A stretch of 64,000 bases of DNA from an uncultured Thermoguttaceae bacterium (GTDB lineage: Bacteria > Planctomycetota > Planctomycetia > Pirellulales > Thermoguttaceae), in the NCBI GenBank assembly GCA_938042245.1, contig CALIRO010000002.1, positions 124,001 to 188,000 on the forward strand. Reading direction: 5' to 3'. A program made the translations under genes and the position numbers. Below are positions 9,801-18,380 of the stretch, one piece after another (position 1 is the first letter of the stretch; each line of letters begins with the position of its first letter). The notes under the pieces are model-generated. The model saw only the letters and a program-made list of their open reading frames with translations. It was not told the DNA's origin and made no database searches.

Positions 9801-12800
9801 CGGGTGGTGGTGACCGCCGACGGCCGACGCAGACCAGAACCCTATCAGCAGAAAACCTACAATCTGCTGGTGGCCTATGACCTCCAAACCGGCAAAGCCC
9901 TCTGGGAGTTGGGTGGCCCCCCAGATGTGGGAGGCACAAAATTGGCCGGCGCCTTTTTCCTCGGTCCCCCAGTACCGGTGGGCGGACGGCTGTATGCCGC
10001 CGCCCTGATCGACGAGCAAACGCAGCTTTTGGAATTAGCCGCTGAAACAGCTCAGGTGCTAAGCCAATTGCCGCTCTCGGCCAAACAGACGGAACAGGCC
10101 CCCCAGCGGGGATTGTTATTGGCGATGGGGATCCCTCTGGATCGCCGGGGCGTAGCCGATCCGCCTAACTGTCTGCCCGCCTATGCGGATGGCATTCTCG
10201 TCTGCCGGACCGCTGAAAATCACTATGTCGCTGTCGATCTGATGAGCCGATCCATCCGCTGGATCTACGAAGCTAGCCAAGAAGAGGAAGATTTGGCTGG
10301 GCCGGCTGGTATGTTCGGGTTAGTTCCAGCGGCGCTCCGGCGGGCGTATGCGGCCTGGAAACAGCAGGATGACCGCTGGCTAGAAAGCCGGATCATCTTG
10401 GGCGAAGGCTATGTGGTGCTCACCCCGCCGGCCAGTAATAAACTGATATGCCTTCGGTTAAGCGATGGCCATCGGCTCTGGACAGCGCCTCGGCAGGACG
10501 GCCTGTTTGTCGCGGCGGTGGCTGACGGCAAGGTGGTAGTCGTAGGACGGGAGAGCCTGTGGGCGCTGCGCCTCCAAGACGGCCAACCGGCTTGGGCCGA
10601 CGGCCCGATCGCTTTGCCAGCCGGGGCGCTGCCGTCCGGACGGGGCTATCGAAACGGCCGATTGTACTTTCTGCCTCTTACCACGGCCGAAGTGGCCGCC
10701 TTCGATCTGGAGGCAGGACGCCTGGTAGCCCGCAGCCGATCCCCCCAAGGAATCATCCCAGGTAATCTGGTCGCCTGCAACGGAGTAATTTTGTCACAGG
10801 ATGTGGATGGCCTGTACCGATGGGAGATCTTAGACCAGCGGGCAAAGCAGACCGCTGCCCGGCTGGCACAAGCCCCCAACGATCTCCAAGCTTTGCTAGA
10901 CCATGCTGAGGTGTTGTTGGCCCAGGGCCAATGGAAAACCTGTTTTCAACTGCTCGAGCAGGCCAAAACGGCTGCAGGCCAATCGGCCCAAGATCAGGCG
11001 AGGTTTGAACAATTGATTACTGCGGCGGCTGAGGATGGCCTCCTGGCGGACCCTGCCGGCTTGCTAGACCATCTCCACCATCTGCAAAATCTCTTCACGG
11101 AAGGAACCCAACAAACACGCCTCTTGCCGCTTTTGGCCCAGGCGTATCAACAGCAAGGCCAGATTGAAGCCGCCTTGGACACCTACCTCCGTTTGCTCCG
11201 GAAGACGGACAAGCCAACCGAAACACACCAGCGGCTAAGCACCGTGCATACGGTTCGGCAAGATCGGTGGCTTGCAGCCCGGTTGGCGGAACTGTATCAC
11301 CAGGCGCCTCTAGAAGTGCGTAGCAACCTGGACGCCAAACTGGCAGCCTGGATACAGCAGGATCAGGGTGAATACTTTCTCCGGTATTTTGGCTTCCACC
11401 CGGAGGCACAACAGCTGCGCCTGGAGCTGGCCCAACGATATGCCCAGGCCGGACGGTTTTTGGAGGCGGAATGGCTTCTCCAGACGGTTTTTGAGCAGGC
11501 AGAACCGAGCAAGCAGCGATTGGCTGCGGTTCGGCTGGCGGAACTGTACCGGAAACTGGGTCGATACGAAGCGGCAGCCGGAGTATATCGGCTCCTTTCC
11601 GGGCCTTGGGCGGATTTAGCCTGTGCCGAGGGCAAAACCGGCCGACAATGGCTAGAGGCCTTGCCAGCGGACGATCCGGTTCGGCGCTTATTGGCTGCCG
11701 AAAACCCTTGGCCACTCCAGCCGCCCAAGGTGCAAACCCTCTCGAAAACCACCGCCTCCCGATATCTGTTCTCCGTTAGTATGATGAAAAGATCATCGTT
11801 CGCTCCGCCCCTGGCCTTTCGGTTCGATCCCAATCAGCATCAATTGGAAATCGCACACCCCTCAGGCAAAAAGGCCGATCCCATCGGTATTCCCCGGCCT
11901 GCCAGCCAAGGCCCCGTCAACCATACTCTCTATAGCTACTGCCAAGGAGTGGTGCAAGGACATCTGCTGATTGGCTGGCTGGGCAATTTGGTGGCTGCCG
12001 TGGATCTGATCTCCGAGCCGGGCAAAACCCTCTGGATTCAGTCCACCCAATCACCCCAAGCTGCCCATCCGGTGTTTGGGCCAGTCATTTTTGGCGGCAG
12101 ACAAGTTCGTTCCCCTGGCCCCTTCCTGGCCAATGAGCCGTTGCCGCTAGTGGTTACTTCCCATACCGTCTGCTTCCGACAAGATCGCCGGTTGGTCGCT
12201 GTAGAACCTTTGGCTGCTAACCAGGCGCCACTGTGGACCAGAACCGATCTCCCTCCAGAGGCCGATCTATTCGGCGATGACGAGCTCCTTTTTGTCACCG
12301 GCACCGGCCAGCAGGAAGCCACCGTACTGAGAACCTTGGACGGCGCCCGTGTGGGCACCCGCCGAGTGCCGGAGATGAAAAACCGCTTGATCGTCTTAGG
12401 CCGACGGGTCCTCTGCTGGCAATCAGAACAACATGCCTGTCAAGCTCTGCTGGTCGATCCCTGGAAGGAGCAAACCCTCTGGAAGCGGGAATTTGCTGCC
12501 AAAAGCCAGCCCTGGCTCCTGGCCGACGAAGGCCGATTGGCCGTCCTGGCCCCCTCGGGCCATTTGGTGATGCTGGACCTGCAAACCGGCCAAGAAGTCT
12601 TCCAGGCGTCGGTAGATCCAGAGCCGAACCTGGATAGCTTGGTCGTGCTACCGACCGAGAGTCGATATATCGTCATCGCCAATCGCCCCTTTCAGCCGAC
12701 CGGACCGATCTTCTTCGGCCGACAACTGTCCGACGCCCTCCCGGTACACGGTCGCCTTTTTGCTATCGACCGCCAAACTGCTCAACCGCTCTGGAACACC

Positions 12801-13085
12801 GAAGTGCTGGAACAAACCCTCCGCCTGGGTCAGCCCAGAGACTTACCCATCCTGGTCTTCTATAACATCTCCTACCGACAAACGAAAAACCCCCGCGGCG
12901 ATCTGACCAACCAACCTTGGGAAACCCTTCTGTGTTTAGACGTTCGGACTGGTGCGGTGATCCACCAAAGCAGCAAAATGGGCGTGGGAGGCTTCGGCTA
13001 CGAGATTCTTGCCGAAGTTCAAGAGCGAACCATTTCCATCAGCACCGCCCGGGAAACGGTTCGCCTGCAGTTTGACGCCCCGTAA
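6867..13085 (+). CDS. Giant exported HEAT / PQQ beta-propeller / helical-repeat protein
   Basis: The frame is open from a TTG at 6843, but ATG 6867 has GGAGA at 6856-6860, six bases upstream, and gives 2072 residues. A hydrophobic stretch (about residues 12-40, LAGVLLLMGFVGVLSVG) looks like a signal peptide or anchor. A HEAT-like segment follows (about 125-190, with QVREQASAELAR). A Pro/Ala-rich linker leads to helical repeats (about 560-720), then PQQ-like propeller blades of the type 'xxDLxTGxxxW' (about 835-1300; for example AVDLRTGQLAWE and AYDLQTGKALWE), a tetratricopeptide-like region (about 1330-1590) and a second propeller set (about 1640-2072; DLQTGQEVF, AIDRQTAQPLW). Large HEAT/PQQ proteins are common in planctomycetes, usually without known function. 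A scaffold or binding role in the periplasm is inference. No redox cofactor site is evident. Confidence 0.7.
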   Translation: MLTGLWRLVYILNILQERKTLAGVLLLMGFVGVLSVGEGKALGENGKSWTEVSSPEGKLEKPVWSAPPQSRPEDSSSPSSAEESKSPLKPDGARGSESEANESDRSAKAEKKEKDKAPAAGPCVSPAQIAQWIEQLGHESYQVREQASAELARAGLAAADALKAALRHPDLEIRRRARWILAQVLEADHRQRLEKFLADPTGSPEHSLPLWRRYRELVGHDEGARKLFAAMQRAEGALLEAVEVGGSAAVESVRARLQQLIQRMQLPSPIPYQPSLGTSAAFLFVTSLPELELPVDLAETHYIYNLVHQQGFQQLLQGPDTAERAAARRLLGLWILRPLGPQAVQTGLLHNRLQLALQHRMPEGLVLAVELLEAKEKVKPHGYMYGQAVCALGLLGGKTYAEHLVPLLEDSHECVRIGMNNKQISVEVRDVALAWLVHLTDQKHADYGMPEAGREFERLRQMPQYYPNFTAFRYSEGAHREEAIKKMKVWLVEHPLPKAPELPKRPQAPSRPVQQKPAQAGRVNLPLAAPGPVQARNAHPQAQAPEILQSKPKFFLPRADRLLVRTLAQAQEALHQARFAEAARLLGDILADPQDYAFQPDLGEPLYRTVKSEASRLLAQMPPEGLQTYQSLYEARARKALQEAVAARDIQLVQAVAERFFFTRSGAEALYLVALAFWDRGQSVQAALAARRLGEHPEAREFEPIRSLLEAIGWYRSGDLAAARSALASLTGQEQSMPVVLAGQQEKLFFRPSDGIAWLGEKLGKVGVAEQPIGWHFVHANPGQNPSADLGMAYLKPVAHWTSCTEALLADLAQQLRRQWHEQLRPALVQLYPLVVGEKVVFYTSTRLRAVDLRTGQLAWEAPLEDPLRLFLQPYENRLLPSQSASPPQPAKGESPPNKPGRILAGLLARQLGISNASTLQPPELDETNVSIDTLREILADGLQERFWGETGFGLLSSDGQRIYGLEDTPFRFPVQFQRVVVTADGRRRPEPYQQKTYNLLVAYDLQTGKALWELGGPPDVGGTKLAGAFFLGPPVPVGGRLYAAALIDEQTQLLELAAETAQVLSQLPLSAKQTEQAPQRGLLLAMGIPLDRRGVADPPNCLPAYADGILVCRTAENHYVAVDLMSRSIRWIYEASQEEEDLAGPAGMFGLVPAALRRAYAAWKQQDDRWLESRIILGEGYVVLTPPASNKLICLRLSDGHRLWTAPRQDGLFVAAVADGKVVVVGRESLWALRLQDGQPAWADGPIALPAGALPSGRGYRNGRLYFLPLTTAEVAAFDLEAGRLVARSRSPQGIIPGNLVACNGVILSQDVDGLYRWEILDQRAKQTAARLAQAPNDLQALLDHAEVLLAQGQWKTCFQLLEQAKTAAGQSAQDQARFEQLITAAAEDGLLADPAGLLDHLHHLQNLFTEGTQQTRLLPLLAQAYQQQGQIEAALDTYLRLLRKTDKPTETHQRLSTVHTVRQDRWLAARLAELYHQAPLEVRSNLDAKLAAWIQQDQGEYFLRYFGFHPEAQQLRLELAQRYAQAGRFLEAEWLLQTVFEQAEPSKQRLAAVRLAELYRKLGRYEAAAGVYRLLSGPWADLACAEGKTGRQWLEALPADDPVRRLLAAENPWPLQPPKVQTLSKTTASRYLFSVSMMKRSSFAPPLAFRFDPNQHQLEIAHPSGKKADPIGIPRPASQGPVNHTLYSYCQGVVQGHLLIGWLGNLVAAVDLISEPGKTLWIQSTQSPQAAHPVFGPVIFGGRQVRSPGPFLANEPLPLVVTSHTVCFRQDRRLVAVEPLAANQAPLWTRTDLPPEADLFGDDELLFVTGTGQQEATVLRTLDGARVGTRRVPEMKNRLIVLGRRVLCWQSEQHACQALLVDPWKEQTLWKREFAAKSQPWLLADEGRLAVLAPSGHLVMLDLQTGQEVFQASVDPEPNLDSLVVLPTESRYIVIANRPFQPTGPIFFGRQLSDALPVHGRLFAIDRQTAQPLWNTEVLEQTLRLGQPRDLPILVFYNISYRQTKNPRGDLTNQPWETLLCLDVRTGAVIHQSSKMGVGGFGYEILAEVQERTISISTARETVRLQFDAP

Positions 13086-13247
13086 CAGTTTTACCCTCTT
13101 TGCGCGGATTGCCCTGGCGCCGTTCTGTCCGCACCACAAGGGCCCAACGGGCCATTTCTAGACAGCGCAGCAATGAAAAGCAACGCCAGTTAACCAGAAT
13201 CCCCCCTTTTTTCCGACGGAGCTGTTAGAACCTGTTGTCTCTGCTAT

Positions 13248-14180
13248 CTATTCTTTTTTAGGTAAAAAGCCTTGGTTGCGGAGCCAGGCTTCGCAAAGGC
13301 TCGGCCATTGATTGGTTCCGGGAGTTTCTTTCGCCAAGCCCAGCCCATGACGGCCGGTGCGGAAGATATGCAATTCAGCCGGCACGCCAGCCCGCCGGCA
13401 GGCCAAATAAAACAGCACACTGTTTTCCGGCGGCACCGCCTTGTCTTCGTCGGTATGCCAGAGAAAAGTTGGCGGTGTATCTTTGGTTACCTGTTTTTCG
13501 TTGGACAAACTCCGAACCAATTCCTCGGGCGGATTCTTGCCCAAGAGATTTTCCTGGGAGCCTCGATGGGTGATCGGCTCGCCCAGGGCAATGACCGCAT
13601 AGCAGAGGATGGCAAAATCGGGTCGGCAACTTGCCCGTTCGATTGGATCGGCTGCCTCCGGATGGCCAGCGTCAAAATGGGTGGCCGCCGTGGAGGCTAA
13701 ATGTCCACCGGCCGAAAAGCCCATGATCCCGATCCGTTTCGGATCCAAGTGATAGTCGGCGGCATGGCTGCGCACGTAGCGAATGGCCCGTTGAGCGTCC
13801 TGCAAAGGCGCCGGATGCCCATAGCCCCGCTTCCGATGCCGATAATCTAAAATAAACCCAGCTACCCCGATGGAATTGAACCAGGCGGCGATCTGATGGC
13901 CTTCGTGATCCATGGCGGTAAAGCCGTAGCCGCCGCCCGGACAAATGACCACTGCTGTGCCGGTCCGATTTTCTCTTGGCGCCGGATAAATGGTTAAGGT
14001 AGGCCGGAAATCCTCCGGCCCGCCCCGGGCGCCCGGCGCCCCCTGGGGCCAAAGTTCGATCGTTTGTACTTCGTCGGCACTCAGCCTCTCGGCCAGCAAG
14101 AGGGCCATGCCCCATATCCCTACCAGGCCTACCAGGTACTTCAGCCCCCATCGCCGCCGCTCAAGAGATATAGTGATCAT
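13248..14180 (-). CDS. Exported alpha/beta-hydrolase, acetyl-esterase (BD-FAE-like) type
   Basis: This 310-residue protein starts with a hydrophobic export signal (about residues 13-35) and has the alpha/beta-hydrolase core. The oxyanion region is CPGGGYG (about residue 80), the nucleophile elbow is GFSAGGH, and a late Asp and His (DEDKAVPP and GRHGLGL) complete a plausible triad. Close relatives are annotated as acetyl xylan or feruloyl esterases and sit among polysaccharide-degradation genes. The aldose 1-epimerase and oxidoreductase genes on the same strand upstream agree with sugar metabolism. A remnant repeat element separates it from galM, so co-transcription is uncertain. Substrate cannot be read from sequence. 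Confidence 0.8.
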   Translation of the reverse strand: MITISLERRRWGLKYLVGLVGIWGMALLLAERLSADEVQTIELWPQGAPGARGGPEDFRPTLTIYPAPRENRTGTAVVICPGGGYGFTAMDHEGHQIAAWFNSIGVAGFILDYRHRKRGYGHPAPLQDAQRAIRYVRSHAADYHLDPKRIGIMGFSAGGHLASTAATHFDAGHPEAADPIERASCRPDFAILCYAVIALGEPITHRGSQENLLGKNPPEELVRSLSNEKQVTKDTPPTFLWHTDEDKAVPPENSVLFYLACRRAGVPAELHIFRTGRHGLGLAKETPGTNQWPSLCEAWLRNQGFLPKKE

Positions 14181-14311
14181 AAAATTACATCATCTTCTGT
14201 TCACATAATCCCTTTCCACTTTCCTGCCTCCCACTGGGTCCTCAGTTTGCCCTCTGCCTGTCCAAACCATCGGGTGCTCCTTCTGAAAAGACTTCTCAGT
14301 ACCTATTCCGA

Positions 14312-14460
14312 TAAGTTATTCCGCCGCATGAAGAACCTTTCCATATCGTTAGACCGAAAAGGGGGCCGCCAAGCACTTTTGGGCAACCCTCCATTGTGCT
14401 TCCTGCGCAAGCAGGAATCCAAGCCCCTACCAGCGTGGGCATTCCGCCGGCCACTGCTAG
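14312..14460 (+). mobile_element. MITE-like element, degenerate copy
   Basis: The left end contains TTCCGCCGCATGAA, matching the terminal repeat TTTCCGCCGAATGAA of the better copies at 50250 and 47366. The centre holds the inverted repeat CCTGCGCAAGCAGG (about 14402-14415), also found in other copies. The right end (GCATTCCGCCGG) is poorly preserved. It lies between the esterase and galM genes. The remainder of 14181-14603 holds only the CTCTCC-type repeat described next. Confidence 0.5.
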
Positions 14461-14498
14461 GCGTTTGGCCGTCTCCTCCGGCATGGAATTCCCCTCCC

Positions 14499-14531
14499 CC
14501 TAACCCTCTCCGACAGAGAGGAGAGGGGATC
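14499..14531. repeat. CTCTCC-type inverted repeat
   Basis: CCCTCTCC and GGAGAGGGG form an inverted repeat around an eight-base loop. Similar CTCTCC...GGAGAGG hairpins recur near 20340-20428, 24959-25018 and 47583-47640, always outside or at the edge of genes, which suggests a REP-like dispersed family. Confidence 0.5.
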
Positions 14532-14603
14532 TATTCGCCTCTTCCCTGGTGGAAGATGGGAGTTTGTGAAGGCTTTGCCGGGGAAGGGAATTGCAATAAA
14601 ATA

Positions 14604-15800
14604 TTATTCCGCCAGTAGGCTGAACTTATGGATAGTCTCTTCTCGGTAGGTTTGGCCCGGTCGAAGCAGCGTGGATGGATAACTGGGCCGATTCGGCGAA
14701 TCCGGAAAATGCTGCGTTTCTAGGCAGAAGCCAGCATGTTTCGGATACCGGTGCTTGCCGGCTCGAAGGGAACCGTCCAGGAAGTTGCCAGTGTAAAATT
14801 GTACCCCAGGCTGAGTGGTATACACTTCCATAACCCGACCGCTATTGGGTTCCACCACTCGGGCAGCCAGCGTCATCGCCCCCGGCGCCTCCTTCCGCAA
14901 CACATAGCAGTGATCATATCCGGCGCCAGGAACCTGATGGATTCGGGAGCCGATGGTTTTCGGCTCGGTGAGAAAGTCCATCGGCGTGCCGAAGACTGGC
15001 TCCGGATCGCCTAGGGGGATCAGCTCCTTATCCACCGGAAGATACTTATCCGCATTTAACATCATAATATGGTCCAAGATGGTGCCGGTGCCGGCGCCGG
15101 CCAGGTTCCAGTAGGCGTGGTTACAAATATTCACATGGGTCGGCTTATCCGTGGTGGCTTCAAAGATCATCCGGAGTTCATTTTGGTTGTTCAGTGTATA
15201 GGTGGCTTTGGCCTGCAGCGTGCCAGGATAATGTTCATCGCCGTCCGGGCTGGTGTGGGAAAAGACTACCCCCACGAAATCTTCGCCGCGGATGGGTTCG
15301 GCGCTCCAGACGTATTTATCAAATCCTTTCCGCCCGCCGTGGATATGATGCCGATTGTTATTGGTTGCCAGTTGATAGCTGAGGCCGTCGATAGTAAATC
15401 GGCCGAAGGCGATTCGGTTGGCGTATCGGCCCACCGTGGAGCCAAAAAACGGATGCCCTTTCAGGTAATCTTCCAAGGTGTCCAGGTATAGGGTAATATT
15501 GTCCACCTTACCATGGCGGTCCGGCACTTGCACTGCCGTAAGGGTGGCTCCATAGGTCATCAGTTTGACGCGCAGACCGTTTCGATTGACTAATGTATAT
15601 AAATCCACTTCCTTTCCCTCAGCCTTGCCAAACGGTTCTTTTCTCAGTTCCATGGTCCCGCTTCCTTCAATTGCACGAAGTTTTGGGGCAGGCGGCGGAG
15701 CGGCAGGTCCGGCCGACTTTGCCTGGCCTGCCATGCCTACCATCCCCCCAAAAAACCACCCAACTACCCCTAGCCCACTTGCCCATACCCATCCACGCAT
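14604..15800 (-). CDS. galM: Exported aldose 1-epimerase (galactose mutarotase)
   Basis: Aldose 1-epimerase interconverts alpha and beta anomers of hexoses. The frame extends to 15884, but ATG at 15800 has GGAGAGGAG about seven bases upstream and begins a signal peptide (about residues 3-25), giving 398 residues. Family motifs are all present: RYANRI, NNNRHHIHGG with the first catalytic histidine, CNHAYWNL with the second, and FCLETQHFPDS with the catalytic glutamate. The export signal and Pro/Ala-rich spacer suggest a periplasmic form. A sigma-70-type promoter lies 50-80 bases upstream. The esterase gene is the next gene on the same strand. Confidence 0.93.
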   Translation of the reverse strand: MRGWVWASGLGVVGWFFGGMVGMAGQAKSAGPAAPPPAPKLRAIEGSGTMELRKEPFGKAEGKEVDLYTLVNRNGLRVKLMTYGATLTAVQVPDRHGKVDNITLYLDTLEDYLKGHPFFGSTVGRYANRIAFGRFTIDGLSYQLATNNNRHHIHGGRKGFDKYVWSAEPIRGEDFVGVVFSHTSPDGDEHYPGTLQAKATYTLNNQNELRMIFEATTDKPTHVNICNHAYWNLAGAGTGTILDHIMMLNADKYLPVDKELIPLGDPEPVFGTPMDFLTEPKTIGSRIHQVPGAGYDHCYVLRKEAPGAMTLAARVVEPNSGRVMEVYTTQPGVQFYTGNFLDGSLRAGKHRYPKHAGFCLETQHFPDSPNRPSYPSTLLRPGQTYREETIHKFSLLAE

Positions 15801-15852
15801 AAAAACTCTCCTCTCCACACAGCCCAATCTATTCCTATATCTTGAATGCTTC

Positions 15853-15880
15853 ATTATAGCATACCCAACTACCCGAACAA
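15853..15880 (-). promoter_or_regulatory. Sigma-70-type promoter for galM
   Basis: On the minus strand TTGTTC (15875-15880) and TATAAT (15853-15858) are separated by 16 bases and point towards the galM start at 15800. The -10 is a perfect match. Confidence 0.6.
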
Positions 15881-15998
15881 CCACTCCCAGCCCAAGAGTC
15901 GTCAGCAGGCGGACTGCCGGAGCAGCTCGGCATAAAAAATCGCCTCCTGGACAAGGAGACTCTGGGAACGACTTCCACAGCTAAGATGATCGTTTGAT

Positions 15999-16690
15999 CT
16001 ATCTCCTATTGGTCCAGGGGGCGGATCGGAGAGCCTGCTTTTTTTCCTCGATCCGAAAGACACCTCGGGCGGTTTCGCGCATGATCCGATCCACCTTCGT
16101 GCATGATCCGATCCACCAAGCCCAGGGCGTCCTCCAGGCTTAGCCAACCCCCTTCGACCAGTTCGCACAAGCTCAGGGCGATCCCCTGCCGGGCAATCCA
16201 TGCATGCCCCAGCACCGGTTCGACCACAAAATACTCTCCGCCGAAGGTAAACAGCTTATTGGCCGGGGCGGAGACCAAATATTTCTTCAGAAAATCCTTG
16301 GCCGCTATTGGGTTCAGGATCCAGCGCCAGCACATATCTACATAGGCATTAGTATAGTCCTTGGCAATGCGGATCAATTCTTCATAGTAAGGATAACAAC
16401 TAGGCATAAATACGAAAGTGCTCTGAGGCGAGACTCGGCAAAGCTCGCAGGCGGCGGCCGGATGGCCTTGCACCCGAGCCGGTGGCATAGAATTTTGCCC
16501 AGCATCATAACCTGTATATAATTTCACTAAAACCCTTTGCTCCGTGGCCTTGCCCACTGCATACCAAAACAGGTAATCTTCTAGCAGCTTTTGCTCCTCC
16601 GGCGAAATGGCCTGGCCGGAAAGACGGTTGAGGAAAATCGCTTCCGCCCGATCTCCGGAAGGCCAGGGCTGGGGGGCTTCGTGTCCTTTG
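15999..16690 (-). pseudogene. Amidohydrolase-family remnant: 5'-truncated, frameshifted near the 3' end
   Basis: The frame 16006-17019 contains a recognisable amidohydrolase C-terminal part only between about 16690 and 16100: RAEAIF..., LLEDYLF, YPYYEELI, NAYVDMCW, KKYLVSAPANKLFTFGGEY and GHAWIARQGIAL. Upstream of about 16690 the translation becomes non-homologous intergenic sequence. Near the end a 22-bp tandem duplication (16074-16117) shifts the frame; removing one copy restores IMRETARGVFRIEEKK and a stop at 15999. The FGGEY motif has Glu where family members usually have a metal-binding Asp, and the segment VKLYTGYDAG lacks the expected His. Together these point to a decayed gene. Family membership is inference from motif pattern. 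Confidence 0.7.
16074..16117. repeat. 22-bp tandem duplication with one mismatch
   Basis: Positions 16074-16095 and 16096-16117 are the same 22 bases except for one (TTCGCGC against TTCGTGC, then ATGATCCGATCCACC). Because 22 is not a multiple of three, the duplication shifts the amidohydrolase frame. Confidence 0.9.
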
Positions 16691-16699
16691 TCTCTTTTG

Positions 16700-16796
16700 G
16701 GTGAGGGGATTCCTGGATTCCCGCTTGCGCGGGAATGCCAACATAGGAACTTTCGCGAACCAGGCAGGGGTATTCTCCGTTCGGCTGAAGTGGTAG
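16700..16796 (+). mobile_element. MITE-like element remnant beside the broken amidohydrolase
   Basis: The right end GTTCGGCTGAAGTGGTAG (16779-16796) matches the right terminal repeat of the copy at 60537-60698. The inner hairpin GGATTCCCGCTTGCGCGGGAATGCC-type sequence at about 16711-16735 is the same module found in other copies. No left terminal repeat is clear. The element abuts the point where amidohydrolase homology stops. Confidence 0.5.
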
Positions 16797-16852
16797 GAGT
16801 TTTATATTTTCCCAGTGGCCAGAGGTATCCTATCAGATCGCAGAATGGAGAC

Positions 16853-18181
16853 TCAGACGGGATCCGGGGTTTTATATTTTTCCCGTTGCGCACGGCGCAA
16901 AAGGGCGTTGGCCTCCTCGTCGCCGATAAACTGCTCCTTAACTGGGTCCCACTGGAGCCGACGCCCCAGCCGACGTGTAATATTGGCCAGGTGGCAGACG
17001 CTGGCCGACCGATGGCCAATCTCCTCGTCGCAAACGCATTTGGCTCTCGTTTTGATGCATTCCAGCCAATTCTGGATGTGGTCGTTGCTCACATAAAGCC
17101 GGATGTCCTTATCGGTAAGCGGCTCCTTGGCCAATTCGGGCGGATCGGAGACCACTTTGCCCCGGTCGATGGTCAGCCGACCGTTCGAGCCGATGAAAAT
17201 CGCCCCGCCTGCCGGTCCGTTGCCTAGCTCCATGACCAGGCCGTTTGGATAGCGGCAGAAGACCTTCGGCTGGCTGCACAGGGTGTTGCCCCGTTGGCGG
17301 GATTCCGGTTTCGTATAGGTAGGTGGATTAAACGGCGGGCCTTCGGTCCACCACTCCACCGGCCCGGTATGATCCATGCCTAAAGCCCATTGCACCTGGT
17401 CAAAGCCGTGGCTTCCCCAGTCGGTCATCTCCCCGCCGGAAAACGGGCGCAGCGATAACCAGCCCGGATTGGCCCGGGACTTGAAAATATCCTCATGAAA
17501 CGGGACCACCTCTGCCGGGCCGCACCACATGTCCCAATCCAATCCCTCCGGTACCAGCTGGGCCGGGAAGGCCGCCTCCCAGGGACTAGGATAATTATGG
17601 GCGATGACCCGCTCCAGTTTGCCCAGCCGACCGTTTCGCACCAGTTCGCAGCCGAGCCGATTGGCCGCCATGCTCCGCAGTTGGCTTCCGGTCTGAAAGA
17701 CCCGTTTATACTTCCGCACCGCCTCCACAATGAGCCGACCTTCGTAAATGGTCAAACTCATCGGCTTTTCCACATACAGGTCCTTTCCTGCCTGGCAGGC
17801 ATGCACACAGATGGTTCCCCGCCATTGCTCCGGTGTGGCGGTTACAATGGCGTTGACATCTTTGCGCTCCAGTAGTTTTCGGTAGTCGGTAAAAGGCAAG
17901 GCGCCGAGCGATTGAGCCAACTGCTCTGCCCTGGGCCGATACACATCGCAGACGGCCACAATCCGGGTCAATGGAGAACGTTTGATCATGCCGACCAATG
18001 CGCCGCCTTGTCGGCCCACGCCGATAAACCCAATGCCAATCTGCTCATTAGGTCCGGGCTTTCCCTCCCCGCCCAACAGCCCGCTGGGCACAAGATATGG
18101 TAAACCGATTCCTACCAGAGCAGGAACTTTGGCCGTATGTTGCAAAAATTTCCTCCGGCTTATAGAACGGCCAGCTTTCAT
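16853..18181 (-). CDS. Tat-exported Gfo/Idh/MocA family oxidoreductase
   Basis: ATG at 18181 is chosen over the longer frame (18313) because GGAG lies seven bases upstream and the protein then begins with a twin-arginine signal (SISRRKFLQ, residues 6-14). The 442-residue product has an NAD(P)-binding segment GFIGVGRQGG (about 50-60) and the family motif YVEKPMS (about 137-143), whose lysine is the usual catalytic residue. C-terminal segments such as FSGGEMTDWGSHGFDQVQ are typical of planctomycete members. Such proteins act on sugars or cyclitols with NAD(P), and the Tat signal implies folded export with cofactor. Its substrate is unknown. Confidence 0.9.
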   Translation of the reverse strand: MKAGRSISRRKFLQHTAKVPALVGIGLPYLVPSGLLGGEGKPGPNEQIGIGFIGVGRQGGALVGMIKRSPLTRIVAVCDVYRPRAEQLAQSLGALPFTDYRKLLERKDVNAIVTATPEQWRGTICVHACQAGKDLYVEKPMSLTIYEGRLIVEAVRKYKRVFQTGSQLRSMAANRLGCELVRNGRLGKLERVIAHNYPSPWEAAFPAQLVPEGLDWDMWCGPAEVVPFHEDIFKSRANPGWLSLRPFSGGEMTDWGSHGFDQVQWALGMDHTGPVEWWTEGPPFNPPTYTKPESRQRGNTLCSQPKVFCRYPNGLVMELGNGPAGGAIFIGSNGRLTIDRGKVVSDPPELAKEPLTDKDIRLYVSNDHIQNWLECIKTRAKCVCDEEIGHRSASVCHLANITRRLGRRLQWDPVKEQFIGDEEANALLRRAQREKYKTPDPV

Positions 18182-18310
18182 TAAAGAGCTCCTTTCGCAC
18201 AGGGACCCAGGTAGGCCATACAAAGGATGGTAAGGGTGATGGGCAGGTGATTGGTGTTGAATATGTGCAGCCGGCCGGGGATTGTCAAGTTGGGGTAGGG
18301 GTTGGTTAAC

Positions 18311-18346
18311 CAATCGCTTGACTTAATTATTCGATTGATTTAAAAT
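18311..18346 (+). promoter_or_regulatory. Promoter with candidate operator for the TetR/efflux operon
   Basis: TTGACT (18318-18323) and TAAAAT (18341-18346) are spaced by 17 bases, a near-consensus sigma-70 promoter firing towards 18381. An inverted repeat CAATCG (18311-18316) / CGATTG (18332-18337) overlaps the -35 and spacer, a sensible site for autorepression by the TetR protein. The operator assignment is inference. Confidence 0.6.
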
Positions 18347-18380
18347 AAAGTTAGGAAGATAAACCTAGGGAGGACCTTCG

